Of a stretch of 64,000 bases of DNA, positions 1 through 11,700 are shown piece by piece. Made by a program: the position numbers and the translations under genes. The notes under the pieces are model-generated. The model saw only the letters and a list, made by a program, of their open reading frames with translations, did not search any database and was not told the origin of the DNA. Source of the stretch: Ectocarpus siliculosus (lineage: Eukaryota; Sar; Phaeophyceae; Ectocarpales; Ectocarpaceae); contig FN649728.1 in NCBI GenBank assembly GCA_000310025.1, positions 1,456,315 through 1,520,314 on the forward strand. Direction: 5' to 3'. Position 1 is the first letter of the stretch, and every line of letters begins with the position of its first letter.

Positions 1-1003
1 CGATCTCTTCATTGGAAAACACTCAACTGAGTGATTACCACCGTCCCATGCTAACTTACATACAAAAGGTACACTAAAAAAAATGGACCCCACCGGTCCA
101 CAAGCCAATTTCAATCAACGACCCTAAATCTGGGGCCCTCCGCTCCCGTTTACACACACGGTCAGAGAGAGGTACATCCCCTGGTTCAATCTTGCTACTT
201 CACAGAGATAGAGAGAAGGCCAACCGAGGAAGACGCGAAAAGGACAAACGAGATGGAAAATTATGGAAAAAGAAGAGAAAGACGAAGAAAACGAGGCAGG
301 AAAAAAAAAAAAACCCACAAGACAAACAAAAGACATACACCACAATCACAATCTATAGATACAGCACACGACGACAGCAGTCCTTCACACCGAGCGCGTC
401 TCATACACATGGTCTGCATTGCGCCACGTGGCGGCTGTCACTACCTCTACTCGCTCTTCCGCGGATACTGGTAATGCCACGCGTAGAGTTTCTCCCTGTT
501 GGATACCGAAGGGCTGTCCGCCCTTTCTCGACGCGTTGCGGCGCCGTTCACCGTGAGACAGCCGACAAGTATCTCCGTGCATTCCAGCTTGGGCCGCCTG
601 GGGAGCCTTGTGCGTCTCCATTCCAACCCGTATGTGCGCAAACCTCATTTCGAGAATGTCCTGGGTGAAACGCAAGGATGCAAGGGGCAGTCACACGCAT
701 CGAGGGAGTCGAACATACGGACATGAAATAGTTAAGCCGGACCGACGTGACACCAGCAACACACGACGGTATTGTAGCGACAGTCAACAACAAAAATATG
801 TACACAGGCACACACCTAAGAGAAAAAAACGAATAAGCCCCAAATTGACAAAAAAATATTTTCACCAGCACGGCCGCGTCCTAGTGGTCAACACCGCAAC
901 GACCGTGATCATGTACTTTGGTTTACGCAAAAAAAAAAAAAGCAGCAAGCGGTCGTTACCTGGCTAAACATGCGTGGGTATATGAAGCGGGTCGCCTTCC
1001 CGT
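1..1003. other. Region without a supported gene
   Basis: A-rich purine tracts (about 240-320) and several short overlapping open frames occur here. None has splice sites plus a recognisable protein motif. Part of it is presumably the 3' flank of the minus-strand exon that ends at 1004. Confidence 0.4.
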
Positions 1004-1243
1004 CTACTTCTTTGACAAGACTTTGCCGGTCGACGTAGGGTTACCAGTAAATCCGTGGTCCTCATTGCTGTCCACGGTACTAGCCCACCATCGGACAATG
1101 ACAGCGTGCATGTCCTTGGTGAGAAGTTCTGGCACGCCCTCCTCCAGGAAGCCTTGCTCGAGGAACACGTACACAGGCAGCTTCGCCCCGTCGCTTCCCT
1201 CCCTGCCCGGTTGAAACCCCCGAGGGTATTTCGGACCATCCGC
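1004..1243 (-). CDS. Terminal exon of an unidentified minus-strand gene
   Basis: On the minus strand a T-rich tract ending in TATGCAG (a strong acceptor) is followed by 79 codons in phase 0 and a TAG stop at 1004-1006. The peptide begins ADGPKYPRGFQPG, continues through KLPVYVFLEQGFLEEGVPEL and ends TGKVLSKK. Its composition looks like a soluble globular domain, with few low-complexity residues and no predicted membrane segment. I do not recognise the family. I could not find a phase-matched exon upstream between 1.3 and 2.1 kb, so the gene is incomplete in this annotation. The splice acceptor and amino-acid composition are seen directly; that it is a real last exon is inference. Confidence 0.45.
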   Translation of the reverse strand, partial: ADGPKYPRGFQPGREGSDGAKLPVYVFLEQGFLEEGVPELLTKDMHAVIVRWWASTVDSNEDHGFTGNPTSTGKVLSKK

Positions 1244-2159
1244 CTGCATAAGAAAAAAAATCACGTTTGTTAAGACAGTGCCCGACGATCCTCTTCGGCT
1301 AGACTATGCGCGTTATCGGGGGTCCACTGCTGTGTTGCGTAAAAATGACGAGCGACCATCGACTTCAAGCTGCGACCATGAGACGAAACTGGGTGTCGTC
1401 AACGTCGTACGCCGTCAGTATTGGACAAAACAAATACTTCCATTGGCGCACCTTCGTGGGGTCGGGTGTGGCCTGCAGAGCGTCTGTGCCAGCGTTGGAC
1501 GGTCAGGATGTTCGGCGCTTACGTCTCTCGTCTTCATCCTTCTTGGCCGATTGTGTCGGTGTGACGGCAGAACGAGTCCCCAAGCTCTGGCGCCCCGGAA
1601 AAACGGGGGCGTTTTCGCTTCTCGCCGTCGCCGCCGCTCCACCCTTTGTTTGTGCGTGGCAACGAGCAAAACGAACGACGCTCGCTTGATCGCTAACCAA
1701 GCCGGCCGGTACCCCCCAAGAGGCCAGCCACACTCTGCAATCGCAACTCTCTCTCAAGATTTCGCCACGTAAATAAAAGTGGAGATACGATCGATGTCCA
1801 TGTCCATACCTGGCGGGACACACGGGGACAGAGAATCCGAAAAAGACCGGGTGTTGGCAGAACTGCAATTTTTTGCCTATCGCAGACACAACACACGTGT
1901 GTGGACAGAGGTTACCACCCATCCCTGAAAAAAAGTTTTTTTCGCCTGGGACGTTGTCCCGGTTGCTGTGGGGTCGTGATGGGAGAAGACACCGCAATCT
2001 GCCGCCATCTGCAAAATACTCAGCGTTTTGCATTTCAGACACTCCAGAAATGCTTGGACATGTCGTGTGCACGAGGTTTATAAGGTTTCTGCTCACGAAA
2101 TAGCGCACAACAAACCGTGCCACATCGTCATGTGCGTCATGTGGGGGGGTGTCGGACTC
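1244..2159. other. Probable intron or upstream part of the minus-strand gene; no exon assigned
   Basis: A 206-codon open frame on the minus strand (1503-2123) covers most of this stretch, but it shows no recognisable motif and its composition is not clearly protein-like. Upstream exons of the gene ending at 1004 may lie here. Confidence 0.3.
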
Positions 2160-3099
2160 TTAGACCCCGATTTATGGGAACAAAATCTAGTCGATAAATC
2201 TTGATCTTGGCCAAGATCTGCCAGTTTCACGATTTATGGGAGCAAAATCTTCCGATATATCTTGACCAAGATTTCTCGAGGCCCGAAATCTGCCCTTTCG
2301 AACAAATCTTGACCCAAGATCTGTCGAAACGAGCCTTCCGACAAATCTTGAGGCGGCGTAACAAATCTTGCCTCAGTGCGGCGCGATCACCGAAGGTCAG
2401 TCGACCTAATCGTCCATAACGCCATGAAATCTGCACGTGGCACACTCGCAAGGGTCTCTAACGCACCCTGGCGTCACTGTGTCGGCGCCACGGGCGCCGA
2501 CAGCGAACGAAAACAACCAAGGCGCGCGAAAAAAATGCGTATTTGCCCTGGCTCGTTCCACGTGCGTCATCACCAGTCTGTCGAGGGACCGTTCAAAGAG
2601 TATTTTATTTTGAAGTAGAAAAATAGAGCAGGAGGAACGTTTTGCCAACACTGCTCTGTCGTGTGCGACGCTTGTATCTCTTCATCGAATCACCCCACAC
2701 CCAATCCGTTTGCACCCGAGCCAAATCCATGGGTGCAGATGACAGCGCCGGAGGTTTGACCTCGATACGCCTGCTACATCGTGAGATACGTGCATGGGTG
2801 TCATCGGCCTCGGGTTGATGCACTTTCTTGTCAGTTGGACAGCAATGGAACAGTTTTGTTTCTCCGCTTGACATGAGCTCGTGGGCAACGGATTCAATTT
2901 TGCACCCCAGGTAGGCGCCCATCGGTAGTATTCACCCACAGTGTTGAGGCAATACAGCTGGGGGAGGGATGCCCCTACAACAACTGCGTCATGCTCACTT
3001 TTCGCCACACCTTGGCATCTTCCGTGGACCAAGTGGCCGTTGTGCCTTTTTCAACTTCAAGCAGAAGAGAGGAACAACACGCCGCATTTTCAACATTCA

Positions 3100-3107
3100 A
3101 GATTTTT
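3100..3107. repeat. Left 8-bp target-site duplication of the hAT-like element
   Basis: AGATTTTT lies immediately before the left terminal repeat and is repeated exactly at 4577-4584, immediately after the right one. Confidence 0.8.
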
Positions 3108-4576
3108 CAGGGTATTCGTCGGGAATTTTCCCGACGTGTTTTACCGCCCTCGGTAGGCGGATCCGGTAATTGGCGGTATACCGCCGAAATTCGCTTTACC
3201 GCCTACCGCCGAAGGCGGTACCGCCGAAAAAGCAGATACCGCCTACCGCCAAAAAACTACCGCCGTATTTCGAACCGCCTAAAAACTACCACCATTTTAC
3301 GCGATACCGGATACCGCCAAAAAGGTACCGCCGTGTTGTGTACCGCCAAAAAAACACCGCCATATTGGCTACCGTCGAAGCTATACCGCCATATTGGCTA
3401 CCGCCCACAAAAAAATGCCAAATTGGATACCGCCACAAAGGTACCGGCAAAAGGTCAGTGTTGGTTAAACGATTGAACAGGATGATCACCTGATGGGAAG
3501 AACTGGAGTTCAATTCTCGCCAATGTCATATTTTTTTCCGAATCGTCTGGAGTTCATTTTTTATTTTTTGTTCCTCTTCGGTAGAACCTCGATGGTGTGC
3601 ACTGTGCACTACTGTCGCATGGACCACAGCAGCAGCAGTGTAGATGCACACACGCACCCACCGCACAGCGCGTGTGATGCAACAGAACGATGAGCAATTT
3701 ATCCGCGAGTGTTAGTGCTTCTTCTAATAGTGCGGAGGCTGCGAATGCTGGTGTTGCTGATTCGGGGACGCCTTCTTCTGGCAATTCGGTGGTTGCCATC
3801 AACGATTCGGTGGTTGCTGAAGAAGAAGAGGAGGTGGTGTTGCAACCCCCACCACCCCAGCCTGAAGCCACGTTTCCCTTTGCTGCTGTAGACTTGTCTT
3901 AGCGTTTTTACGTTTTTACGGTACTTGGTTGGTCTGATGGTTGGTCTGATATATATAAAAAAAAAAATCAACATGCCTACGCCATCCGGTGATTTGTGAT
4001 TTTGTGATTTTGTGTCTCAGCCTCTTATGCTTCTGTCGTCTTTCGTATTGCAGAAGGCTGGACAATTTACTATACTTCGAAGTGTATATTTTACATGTAA
4101 TCGCTTTGTCTACATACATTGCGTGCTTTGCATTTCTGGGGTGACATGGTGGGGAAGAACACAAGAATATACTCCGGAGTTGTCAGAAAAGATATATATG
4201 CACCTAGTCTCGCCGGAAACGACTCACGGAACACCGCTGCTGTAACATAACTTGTGCCGGACAGACAATTGCGAACCGCCGGCGGCGTTCCCGATATTAT
4301 TCGCGTTACCGGCAACTGCCGAAGGCGATACCGCCATGTTGCGTACCGCCGAAGGCGATACCGCCGAAAAAGCAGATACCGGCAACGGCCGAAGGCGGTA
4401 CCGCCGTATTTCGGACCGCCTAAAAACTACCGCCATAATTCGCGCTACCGGCAACCGCCGAAGGCGGTAATTTACCGCCGAAAAACCAGATACCGCCTCC
4501 CGCCAAAAAACTACCGCCGTATTTCATACCGCCGAATCTGTTACCGCCCCAAAAAACGCTACCGACGAATACCCTG
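3108..4576. mobile_element. Non-autonomous hAT-like DNA transposon
   Basis: The element is 1,469 bp long. It starts with CAGGGTATTCGTCGG (3108-3122) and ends with the exact reverse complement CCGACGAATACCCTG (4562-4576). The 8-bp duplication AGATTTTT flanks it on both sides. An 8-bp duplication with CAGGG ends is the signature of the hAT superfamily. Inside both ends (about 3140-3460 and 4262-4560) the words TACCGCC and CCGCCGAA recur many times, like the subterminal motifs bound by hAT transposases. The middle (about 3480-4250) encodes no recognisable transposase, so the copy would depend on one elsewhere. The perfect terminal repeats and duplication suggest a fairly recent insertion. Confidence 0.82.
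3690..3902 (+). CDS. Small open frame inside the hAT-like element
   Basis: A 70-codon frame starts at ATG 3690 and stops at TAG 3900-3902. It is rich in Ser, Ala and Val, then has a run of five Glu (EEEEEVV), a proline stretch and a hydrophobic end. It shows no BED finger or RNase H motif and cannot be called a transposase. It may be a leftover 5' coding exon of the parent element or a chance frame. Confidence 0.25.
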   Translation: MSNLSASVSASSNSAEAANAGVADSGTPSSGNSVVAINDSVVAEEEEEVVLQPPPPQPEATFPFAAVDLS

Positions 4577-4584
4577 AGATTTTT
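4577..4584. repeat. Right 8-bp target-site duplication of the hAT-like element
   Basis: AGATTTTT directly follows the right terminal repeat and is identical to 3100-3107. Confidence 0.8.
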
Positions 4585-4696
4585 CCCCCATAAATCGCGA
4601 TACTGCAAATCTTCGCGGAGATATATTGTGAGCAAATCTTGGGTCAAAATGCCAAGATATAATTGCAAGATTATGTTTCCATAAAGAAGGGTCTTA

Positions 4697-5735
4697 TTAT
4701 TTTAAAAGACCGTGTGTCCGCACATACTCCGAAATGTATCCACACATATACTACCCAAATACCCCGTACATACGCGTCCCACATTGAAAATACGTTTGCA
4801 AACTGAGGGAGATTGCATGCCCTACGATTAAAAGGGTGCCACACACAAAACGCCCGACCAGTACCTAACACATATCATCTGCACCTTCCCAACATAACAT
4901 ATATGAGACACACAAGACAGCTACCAAACTGTCTTGTTGAGCCTGTTACCCGCAGGGGAGATGTCCCTATATGCTGTCTGGGAAATCGTAGACATACAGG
5001 TACTTTCTGACGCCATGAATCCATTGCTAATCTATCTCAGACTCTTTTCTATGATAGAGATGGTTTCGTTGTGTCATATTAAGAAAAATAAAAAAAAAGA
5101 TGTGCGGCGTGTCGTCCAGGGGGGTCGCCAGGGTACAAGGATACAGGGATGGTGTGAGACAAGTCGCCACCATTCCGTCAATACTCCATCATTTGGCAAA
5201 CCGTAAAAAGCGTTCGACTCTCACACATACAGAGCATGGTCCTCTGTGACCCGTTGCGTACGGTACACCCCCAAAGCCAAGCCAGGCGCACTGCAGTAGA
5301 CTCCAGTCGGTTGCAGGCGGAGTACAAAACACAGGGTCACACCGTCTACACAGTCGATAACTTTTGCTACCTCACCTTTCACAGTCCAAGATGCTACCCA
5401 AAGCAGGAGTACGAGTAGCTTCATCGATTGAGCACACCGGCACCCTCGACAGGTAGGCAGGTCCCAAGAGATGTTGATCTGTTGCCGGGGTACTCCTTGC
5501 CCTGGGTCAGGCGGCGGAATTCATGTGTGCTGCTGGAAAAAAAAAAAAAGCGGCCGCCCATTGCGGGCATCCCCGGCCATCCCCCCCCCCCTGTGATCGG
5601 CCTACTTGTATGGTTATTTTTTTTATTGTATAGTCAATAGTCTTTGGCTTGCTCGGCCCGTGGTGCATCTGCAACCAGAGTTCTCGTTGCTTGCGAACAG
5701 CACAGCAGAGAGGCAGAGGAGTCACGAGCCAAAAC
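4697..5735. other. Upstream region of MIC60
   Basis: No gene was recognised. It contains a poly-A run near 5533, a C run at about 5581-5592 and AT-rich stretches. The MIC60 promoter and 5' untranslated region must lie here or just upstream, but no core promoter motif could be assigned. Confidence 0.4.
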
Positions 5736-8700
5736 ATGTTGGCCGCGGGGCGTTCTATTCCTGCGGCGACAGCGGTTCGCCGAACCGCTGCTGCGAAGAG
5801 TGCCAGCGCTTTCGTTTCGAGAGCTGGTGCCGCTGCTGGCCGCGGCCGCCCCTCGTCCAGAACGCTATCCTCCGAGGGCACAGGCACGCCCGGCACGGTA
5901 GCTGGTGCCCGAGCTACGGCGTCTGCTGGTGGGTTCCGTCTCCGTGCTTCTGTTGACGCTGCCTGTTGTGCTTGCTTGCGTCCGTGTGTGATAGATTTGA
6001 GCAGCACACCCGAGGGTGTGTGCGACCGGGCATGCCGGACCTTCGATTCCAATGTACTGCTGTAGACATGTAGACATACCCCAACCTCTGCTGCACTGCT
6101 GTTGGACGATCCGGAGGCGGAGCAAGTTCAGCACAGCAGTACGTTCTGTGGGCGCAAGTCCGGCGTGACGATTGTTTCCACACTTATTGAGGATTGGTTT
6201 GCGTTTCGTTGCACATGCTTGGCCTAGAGCTGATGAGTGTTTTCGTCATCCCCTGCTGCCTTCAAATCGAGTTCGAGTTTCGGATGCATGTGCCTTTGCA
6301 CGTTGTACTTGTAGTTTTGGCAGCAACCCGCAGCTGATATGCTAAATGAGAAATAGACAGCGGAGCACACGTGCGAAGGTAGAGGTTCAAAACATGGGGT
6401 CGTCTGCAGACCACCATCAACGGCTGCAGTGGACCCTATTTGAAAAGACTCCGCTGTTCTTTAAGAAATTGCTCCCGTTGTGTCTGCAAGCATCTATGTA
6501 GCACGTAAGAGTGCACCGACCGTTCGAACCGCAACCACCGCTGACGAGACTGCAACCGGCAGTGTTGCTCATGACCGCCGCACCAATAGCCCTCGGGTAC
6601 CAATTAAGCACTCATCACACCCGGTCCCTCCCTGGGGCCCCTCATCATCTACTAGGCTCGTTGCCAGCGTAGCGCGGCGGCCTCTCGGGCTGGATCGGGG
6701 CAGCTCTTCGTATGCATAGACATAAAAGATGCTTTTTTTCCTCCACGAAAACTGGCTCTCCGTTGGACACCGGAAGGCCTTACACAATGTTCTACTGTTG
6801 CTTGCATGTGTACATGAGGTATCGTGCAACCTGACGGCTACAGCCGCGCTTTTTGCTGCCTTACCCCCTCACTCCCCCTACCACAACCGTCTGACAATGC
6901 TTCCGCTCTCTTCGTCTTTTCTCCACAGGCGCAGCGCCAGCGTCCCCTGTCGTTGGCGGCGGCAGCACCAGCGGCGGCGGCGGCGGCAGCGGGGGCGGGG
7001 GTGGAGGTGGGGGCGGGGGTGGGGGATCCGGCGTGGGTGGGGCGGCCGCGCGCCTGTTGGCGGGGGCTGTGGCCATCGTGGGCGTGGACATGTTGGCTTA
7101 CGCGAAGATTCCGATCGTTAAGGACGCGGTGGACCACTACCTGTCCGGTCCACTGCCGCCCGAGGTGTACGACCTTTATCGCAGGCGAGTCGCGCGCGGG
7201 GGGGGGGGGGTACTCTTATGTTTTGCATTCCTTAACAATTAAAAAATTTACCCCAATCCCGGGGGGGGGAAAAAATCATGTTTTTTCCTGCCTTAACCGC
7301 TAAAACATTTAACACCCCCCTTCTTTAAAAAAACGGGCGTTTTTTCCGCAAGAACCAATCAACCTCCTTTCTAATCATGCCAAACGTGAATTACAAACGG
7401 GGGGGTTCCGAAGCCAAACCAAAAATTCAGAAGGTTTCCCTTTTTCCTGGTAAAACAAGGTGTTTAACAAAAACAAAAAAAGCTTTCCAACAANNNNNNN
7501 NNNNNNNNNNNNNNNNNNNNNNNNNNNNNNNNNNNNNNNNNNNNNNNNNNNNNNNNNNNNNNNNNNNNNNNNNNNNNNNNNNNNNNNNNNNNNGGGCGCC
7601 CGCGCCCTTTTGGGGGGGGCTTGTGCCCTTGGGGGGGGGGAACTTTTGGGTTTCCGGAAAGTTTCGGTTCTTAAAGGACGGGGGGGCCCACTCCTTTTCG
7701 GTTCCACTCCCCCCGGGGGTTTACGCCTTTTTTCCCGGGGGATTCGCGCGGGGGGGGGGGGGGGTACTCTTATGTTTTGCATGCCTTAGCAGTTAAAACA
7801 TTGACCCGAGTCGCGGGGGGGGGAATGACTCATGTTTTTGCGTGCCTTAGCGGCTAGACCATTGACCACGCGCGTCCTTCAGAGGACGGGGCGTTGTTCC
7901 GGCAGGACCGATCGACGCTCCTTCCTACTCATGCCAACGGTGACTCACAACGGGGGGGGTGCGGAGGCGAACCGAAGATTGCGGAGGGTTGCCTTTTTCC
8001 GTGGTACAGCAGGGTGTTGACGAACACCAACGAAGGCTTCGCAGCAGCAGCTCGTGGCGGTGCACGTACGGCGCGCATCACACTTGGGGGGGATGGTTTT
8101 CGTACGTTCTCCGGGTTTGTTTCTTTCCCCCAAGCCTTGTGCGTTGGCAATCTCTAGATAAGAATGGAGGCAGGATCACGCCGGCCGAGTCTCCAGTCCC
8201 ACTGCACTTCTCGACGCCTTCCATGACTATTTCGTTCGTCTCCTTGCCCCCCCACCCCCACCCGGCAGGTGCGGTATGCATGTGGCGTACCCCCCAGGAA
8301 AGGGCACGCCCACGAGGGAAGGTAAGATGAGGGAGTCAGCACGGAGGGGAGGTGCCTACCAAGTATCAAAGACAGGAGCATCTATACAACGTTGATTGTT
8401 GCGGGCGTAACGGAAGGGCTTGCTGCTCCCCCTCATGCTAAGGAAATTTCCTGCAGTTGGGAACTTTTTTGTGAGCAGCCGATTTTCGACACATGCACGC
8501 TAGGAGGGGATCCGGTCGGGAAGGGTCACCCCCTCCCTGCCCACGCCCGCCGTTCTTGAGTCCCCCACGCGGTTCTTGATTCCAACCGAAAGCACCTCGG
8601 GTCGAAATCATGAAGGGCTACGGGTAGAGAGATAAGGTTGTGTCGTGGTGTTGCCGCCACGCGATTGTCGCTGTGCCGCCGCGGGCTGTAGCTTGTTCTT

Positions 8701-11700
8701 GGGCCCGGGAAAACTGATGGTGCAAAGGTCTCCTTCCTGGTGTTCGAGTTCTGCGGTGGCCCGGCTATCAGCATTCGCGCTATCGCCTTCGTCCCCTCTC
8801 ACTTGTCTCAAGCACACACTGCCTCCGGGACTCTCTCGCGCGCGCGCACTCGCTATCTCTCGCTCTCTCTCGCCTGCTTGGGAAAAAGCGTGGGACTTCG
8901 GGTTGACCAAGAGGGCCACCGACAAGGTACGGCAGCTATCCCCTTTCAGCCGCGGCGACAAGTCAGCGAAGCCTGACGAGGTGTGTGAAACCCAGTCCTT
9001 TCGTGTCGAGGTCCCTGTGTTCCCGGGCGCTGTGCTTTCGGGCCCCTGTTAGCCCGACATTCCTGTTTCACAGGTCGCTCGTAAAACGTGATTCACGCAA
9101 GACAATAGCTAGACTAGCACATCCAAAAACGGGAAACGACGCGAGTCGAAAACAAGCAAGATACAAGCAAGACGTGGTGCTTGGATGGGCTATAGAAACA
9201 GTGCCCGCCAGCTCCCCTGGGGCCGGATCTGCGCCGCACACCGCGCTGCCGTAGTGTGCGATGAAATGTCGCTGCCTCCTTTGGCTGGCAAAACTCGCAC
9301 TAATTGTATAAGGATAATTCCCTTCTCCTACTTTTCTGTTTGGTGATCTTTGAGCTGTCCTTTGCCGAGTGTGAAATATCGCCGCGCTCTGTTTATTTCT
9401 TGCTTCGAAGCGTTTCATTGGCAAAAATCAAGGGTTGTGGTTGTCTTGCCACCGCTCTCAACTGCCGCCCAGTCGCCCCTACACCTCAATTAACCGTGCG
9501 AAGCGGGAACATGGCATGCCACCGGAAAGATAAAAATGCTCCTTGATTTTGCGGTTTCGTGGGTTGAACTTGTCGCAAGATGATAAATTAGAGTGGATCG
9601 GAGCGCTGACTGAAGTCTGTCTGGTGTTTGTGTCGTTCGTGCGGTCGCCATCTCTGTTGCACCGCCGGCTGCCGCTGTGTGTCCGCCCCGGCGACCAGTT
9701 CACGTCGAGCGGCTTCGAGGTGAGCAAGCACGGGAAGGTACTTCTTGAGGCTTGGCGCACTCCTTCGTGTTGTTTTGAGTTTCTGCCTCTCGCTTTTTCC
9801 TGGGAGCACGAGTGACCTTTGTTGTACTGTAGTTGCCACCGAGAAGCAGTCGCGTGCCTTGTCAACCTGTCGATGCCTTTGGGTGTAGTCTGCAGCGCAA
9901 ACGGCGGGGGGCGGGACAGGCTTGAGGCACCCTCAGTTCGTGACTCATGGTAACCGCAATCCAAACGACCTTGGTCATTTTAAAAGACAAATAGCAGCAA
10001 TCCCATCCCGTTGTTTTTTGTACACCTAATGTTTTGTGCCGGCGTATGTGCTGCGCGTGTCGTTGTAACGCCAGATCGACACGTCTGGGCTCAACAAGGG
10101 TTTCTCCGTCTCGACCCCTCCCCCAGAAGGCAACAGCAGCAGCAGTAGAAGCAGCAGCAGCAGCAGCAGCAGCAGCGATAAGGGCAATAGCACGTTGGTT
10201 ACACCTCCCCAGCCCGCGGCGTGGGAAGACACAGCTACGGCGGATGAGGCGGTAGAAGCGGCGTCCTCCTCCGCCCCAGGGTGGAAGACCGGCGCCATCG
10301 TCAGCGGCGACGGCAGTGGCAGCACCAGCCTGTCGGATTTCTTGGGCGACGATTCCGGGGCCGATGTAGAGGATAAGGCCATGGCGGCGGCAATGGTGGC
10401 GACAGGGGCTTCTCTGGCAGGGGAAAGGGAATCGTTTAGCCGCGAAAGCGCGACCGCGGCGGCGGAGAAGAAGAACGAGGAGGGGGCGGAGGCTGCTACC
10501 GGCGAGTCGGAATCCTCGGGTGTTTCGAGCATGGTCACGGACTCTGGGGATGCCGCGGTGAGAGAAGCCGAGGCTCTCTTGAAGGAGGCCGAGGCGGCGG
10601 CGGCGTTTGCCGCTGACTACGCTGCCGCTGCCGCCGCCGCCGCTGGCGACGCCACGTCGTCCATCGAGACCCTCTCCGGCGGAAGTAGCGACGAGTCGAG
10701 CGGCGACAAGCTTGCTTCGTCCCCGGAAGGGGACGACCCTGCCTCCGCTGCTGTCGAGCACGCGGAGGTGTCAGGAGAAGAGGTTGGCGAGGGGGAGGAG
10801 GGGCTAGCGTCACCGTCTACGCTGGCCGCGCTGCAGGAGAAGGAGAGGCGGGACGCCGAAGCGAGGGAGGAGCTTGACGGCAAGAAGCGCCGCATCAGGA
10901 ACGAGGCGCTGTCGTCAGTGGCGGAGGAGATGGAGGTGGCCTCCGCTGGCCTCAAGAGGGAGCTGGAGCAGAGCATGCTCAAGGTGAGATCCTCGGGAGA
11001 GGGGAGGTGCCGTCGGGGGAGAGATGGGCATCGAGCGGTGGTGGGATCGACAGGGAGGTATGTAGACATGAGTAGGCTCTGGGGAAAGTCGGTGAGTGTG
11101 ACGTGGAGTGGGCAGTTTTTTTTTTTGCTGTGGCGCTCTGGGTGCGGGGGGAGGTGATGCGGCATTTGAACGATTTTTTCTCACCGTTATTGGTAATGAG
11201 TGATACGTATCGAGAAAATTGAGGTTCCCACCCACCGTCTGTTGGTGTTGCTTTTGATGTAGTGCACCCCCGATCAGTGTAGGGCGTCTCTTGTGAAGCA
11301 TGCGAGCGGTTTGTTGGCCTCGAAAGAGGCTCCGCGGTCAACGGTCAGCCAACGCCAGCGAGCAAACGCCCCCCCCCCCCCCCCCCGCGTGCGTGCGTGT
11401 CTGCCACATGACAGGACCTGAAGGACCTTGATGAGGACAGCCTTCGGTTTCGCGTAGCCCAGCTTGCGACCGAGCTCCAGGAGAGGACGAAGTGGGAGGC
11501 CCTCCGGCTTATGGACGGCGTCCAGAAGAAGGAGGCAGAGATCTCGGATAAGGTGTGTGCGTACGCGAGAAGTTGTCCAGCCAGGAGGGGTTTTTGTGTG
11601 AGAATGTTGTCTTCATTTTATCAGGCCCCCGCTGAGCGGGTGTGTACTTTTTCACTCCTAGCGCAAGTGACACCAAATGGTTTTCGCAGTCCAGGAGGGC

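Larger units (their letters stand above)
2163..4693. mobile_element. Older inverted-repeat DNA element, interrupted by a hAT-like insertion
   Basis: The left end begins GACCCCGATTTATGGGAACA at 2163. The right end, read on the minus strand from 4693, begins GACCCTTCTTTATGGAAACA, an imperfect inverted match that continues for roughly another 20 bases. Both ends are flanked by TTA (2160-2162 and 4694-4696). A 3-bp TTA duplication is the PIF/Harbinger pattern, but three bases can match by chance. Both ends also carry repeated CAAATCTTG-like words (2185-2371 and 4605-4670). Without the younger insertion the element would be about 1.05 kb and noncoding, so MITE-like. The repeat is seen in the sequence; the superfamily is inference. 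Confidence 0.5.

Noticed and set aside
1503-2123. 206-codon minus-strand open frame
   Set aside because: No recognisable motif, poor composition for a single exon, and no phase-matched donor to the exon at 1004-1243 could be shown.
3118-3460. TACCGCC word cluster considered as a minisatellite or CRISPR-like array
   Set aside because: Spacing and units are irregular, and the cluster is mirrored at the other end of an element with terminal repeats and a target duplication. It is subterminal transposon sequence.
7375-7796. Open frames spanning the N run near 7.5 kb
   Set aside because: Same reason: the frames cross the placeholder gap and degraded read ends.
10026-10761. Long minus-strand open frames (170 and 299 codons) opposite the large MIC60 exon
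   Set aside because: They are antisense shadows of a GC-rich Ala/Ser/Glu coding exon, with homopolymeric Leu and Ser runs and no independent splice or start evidence.
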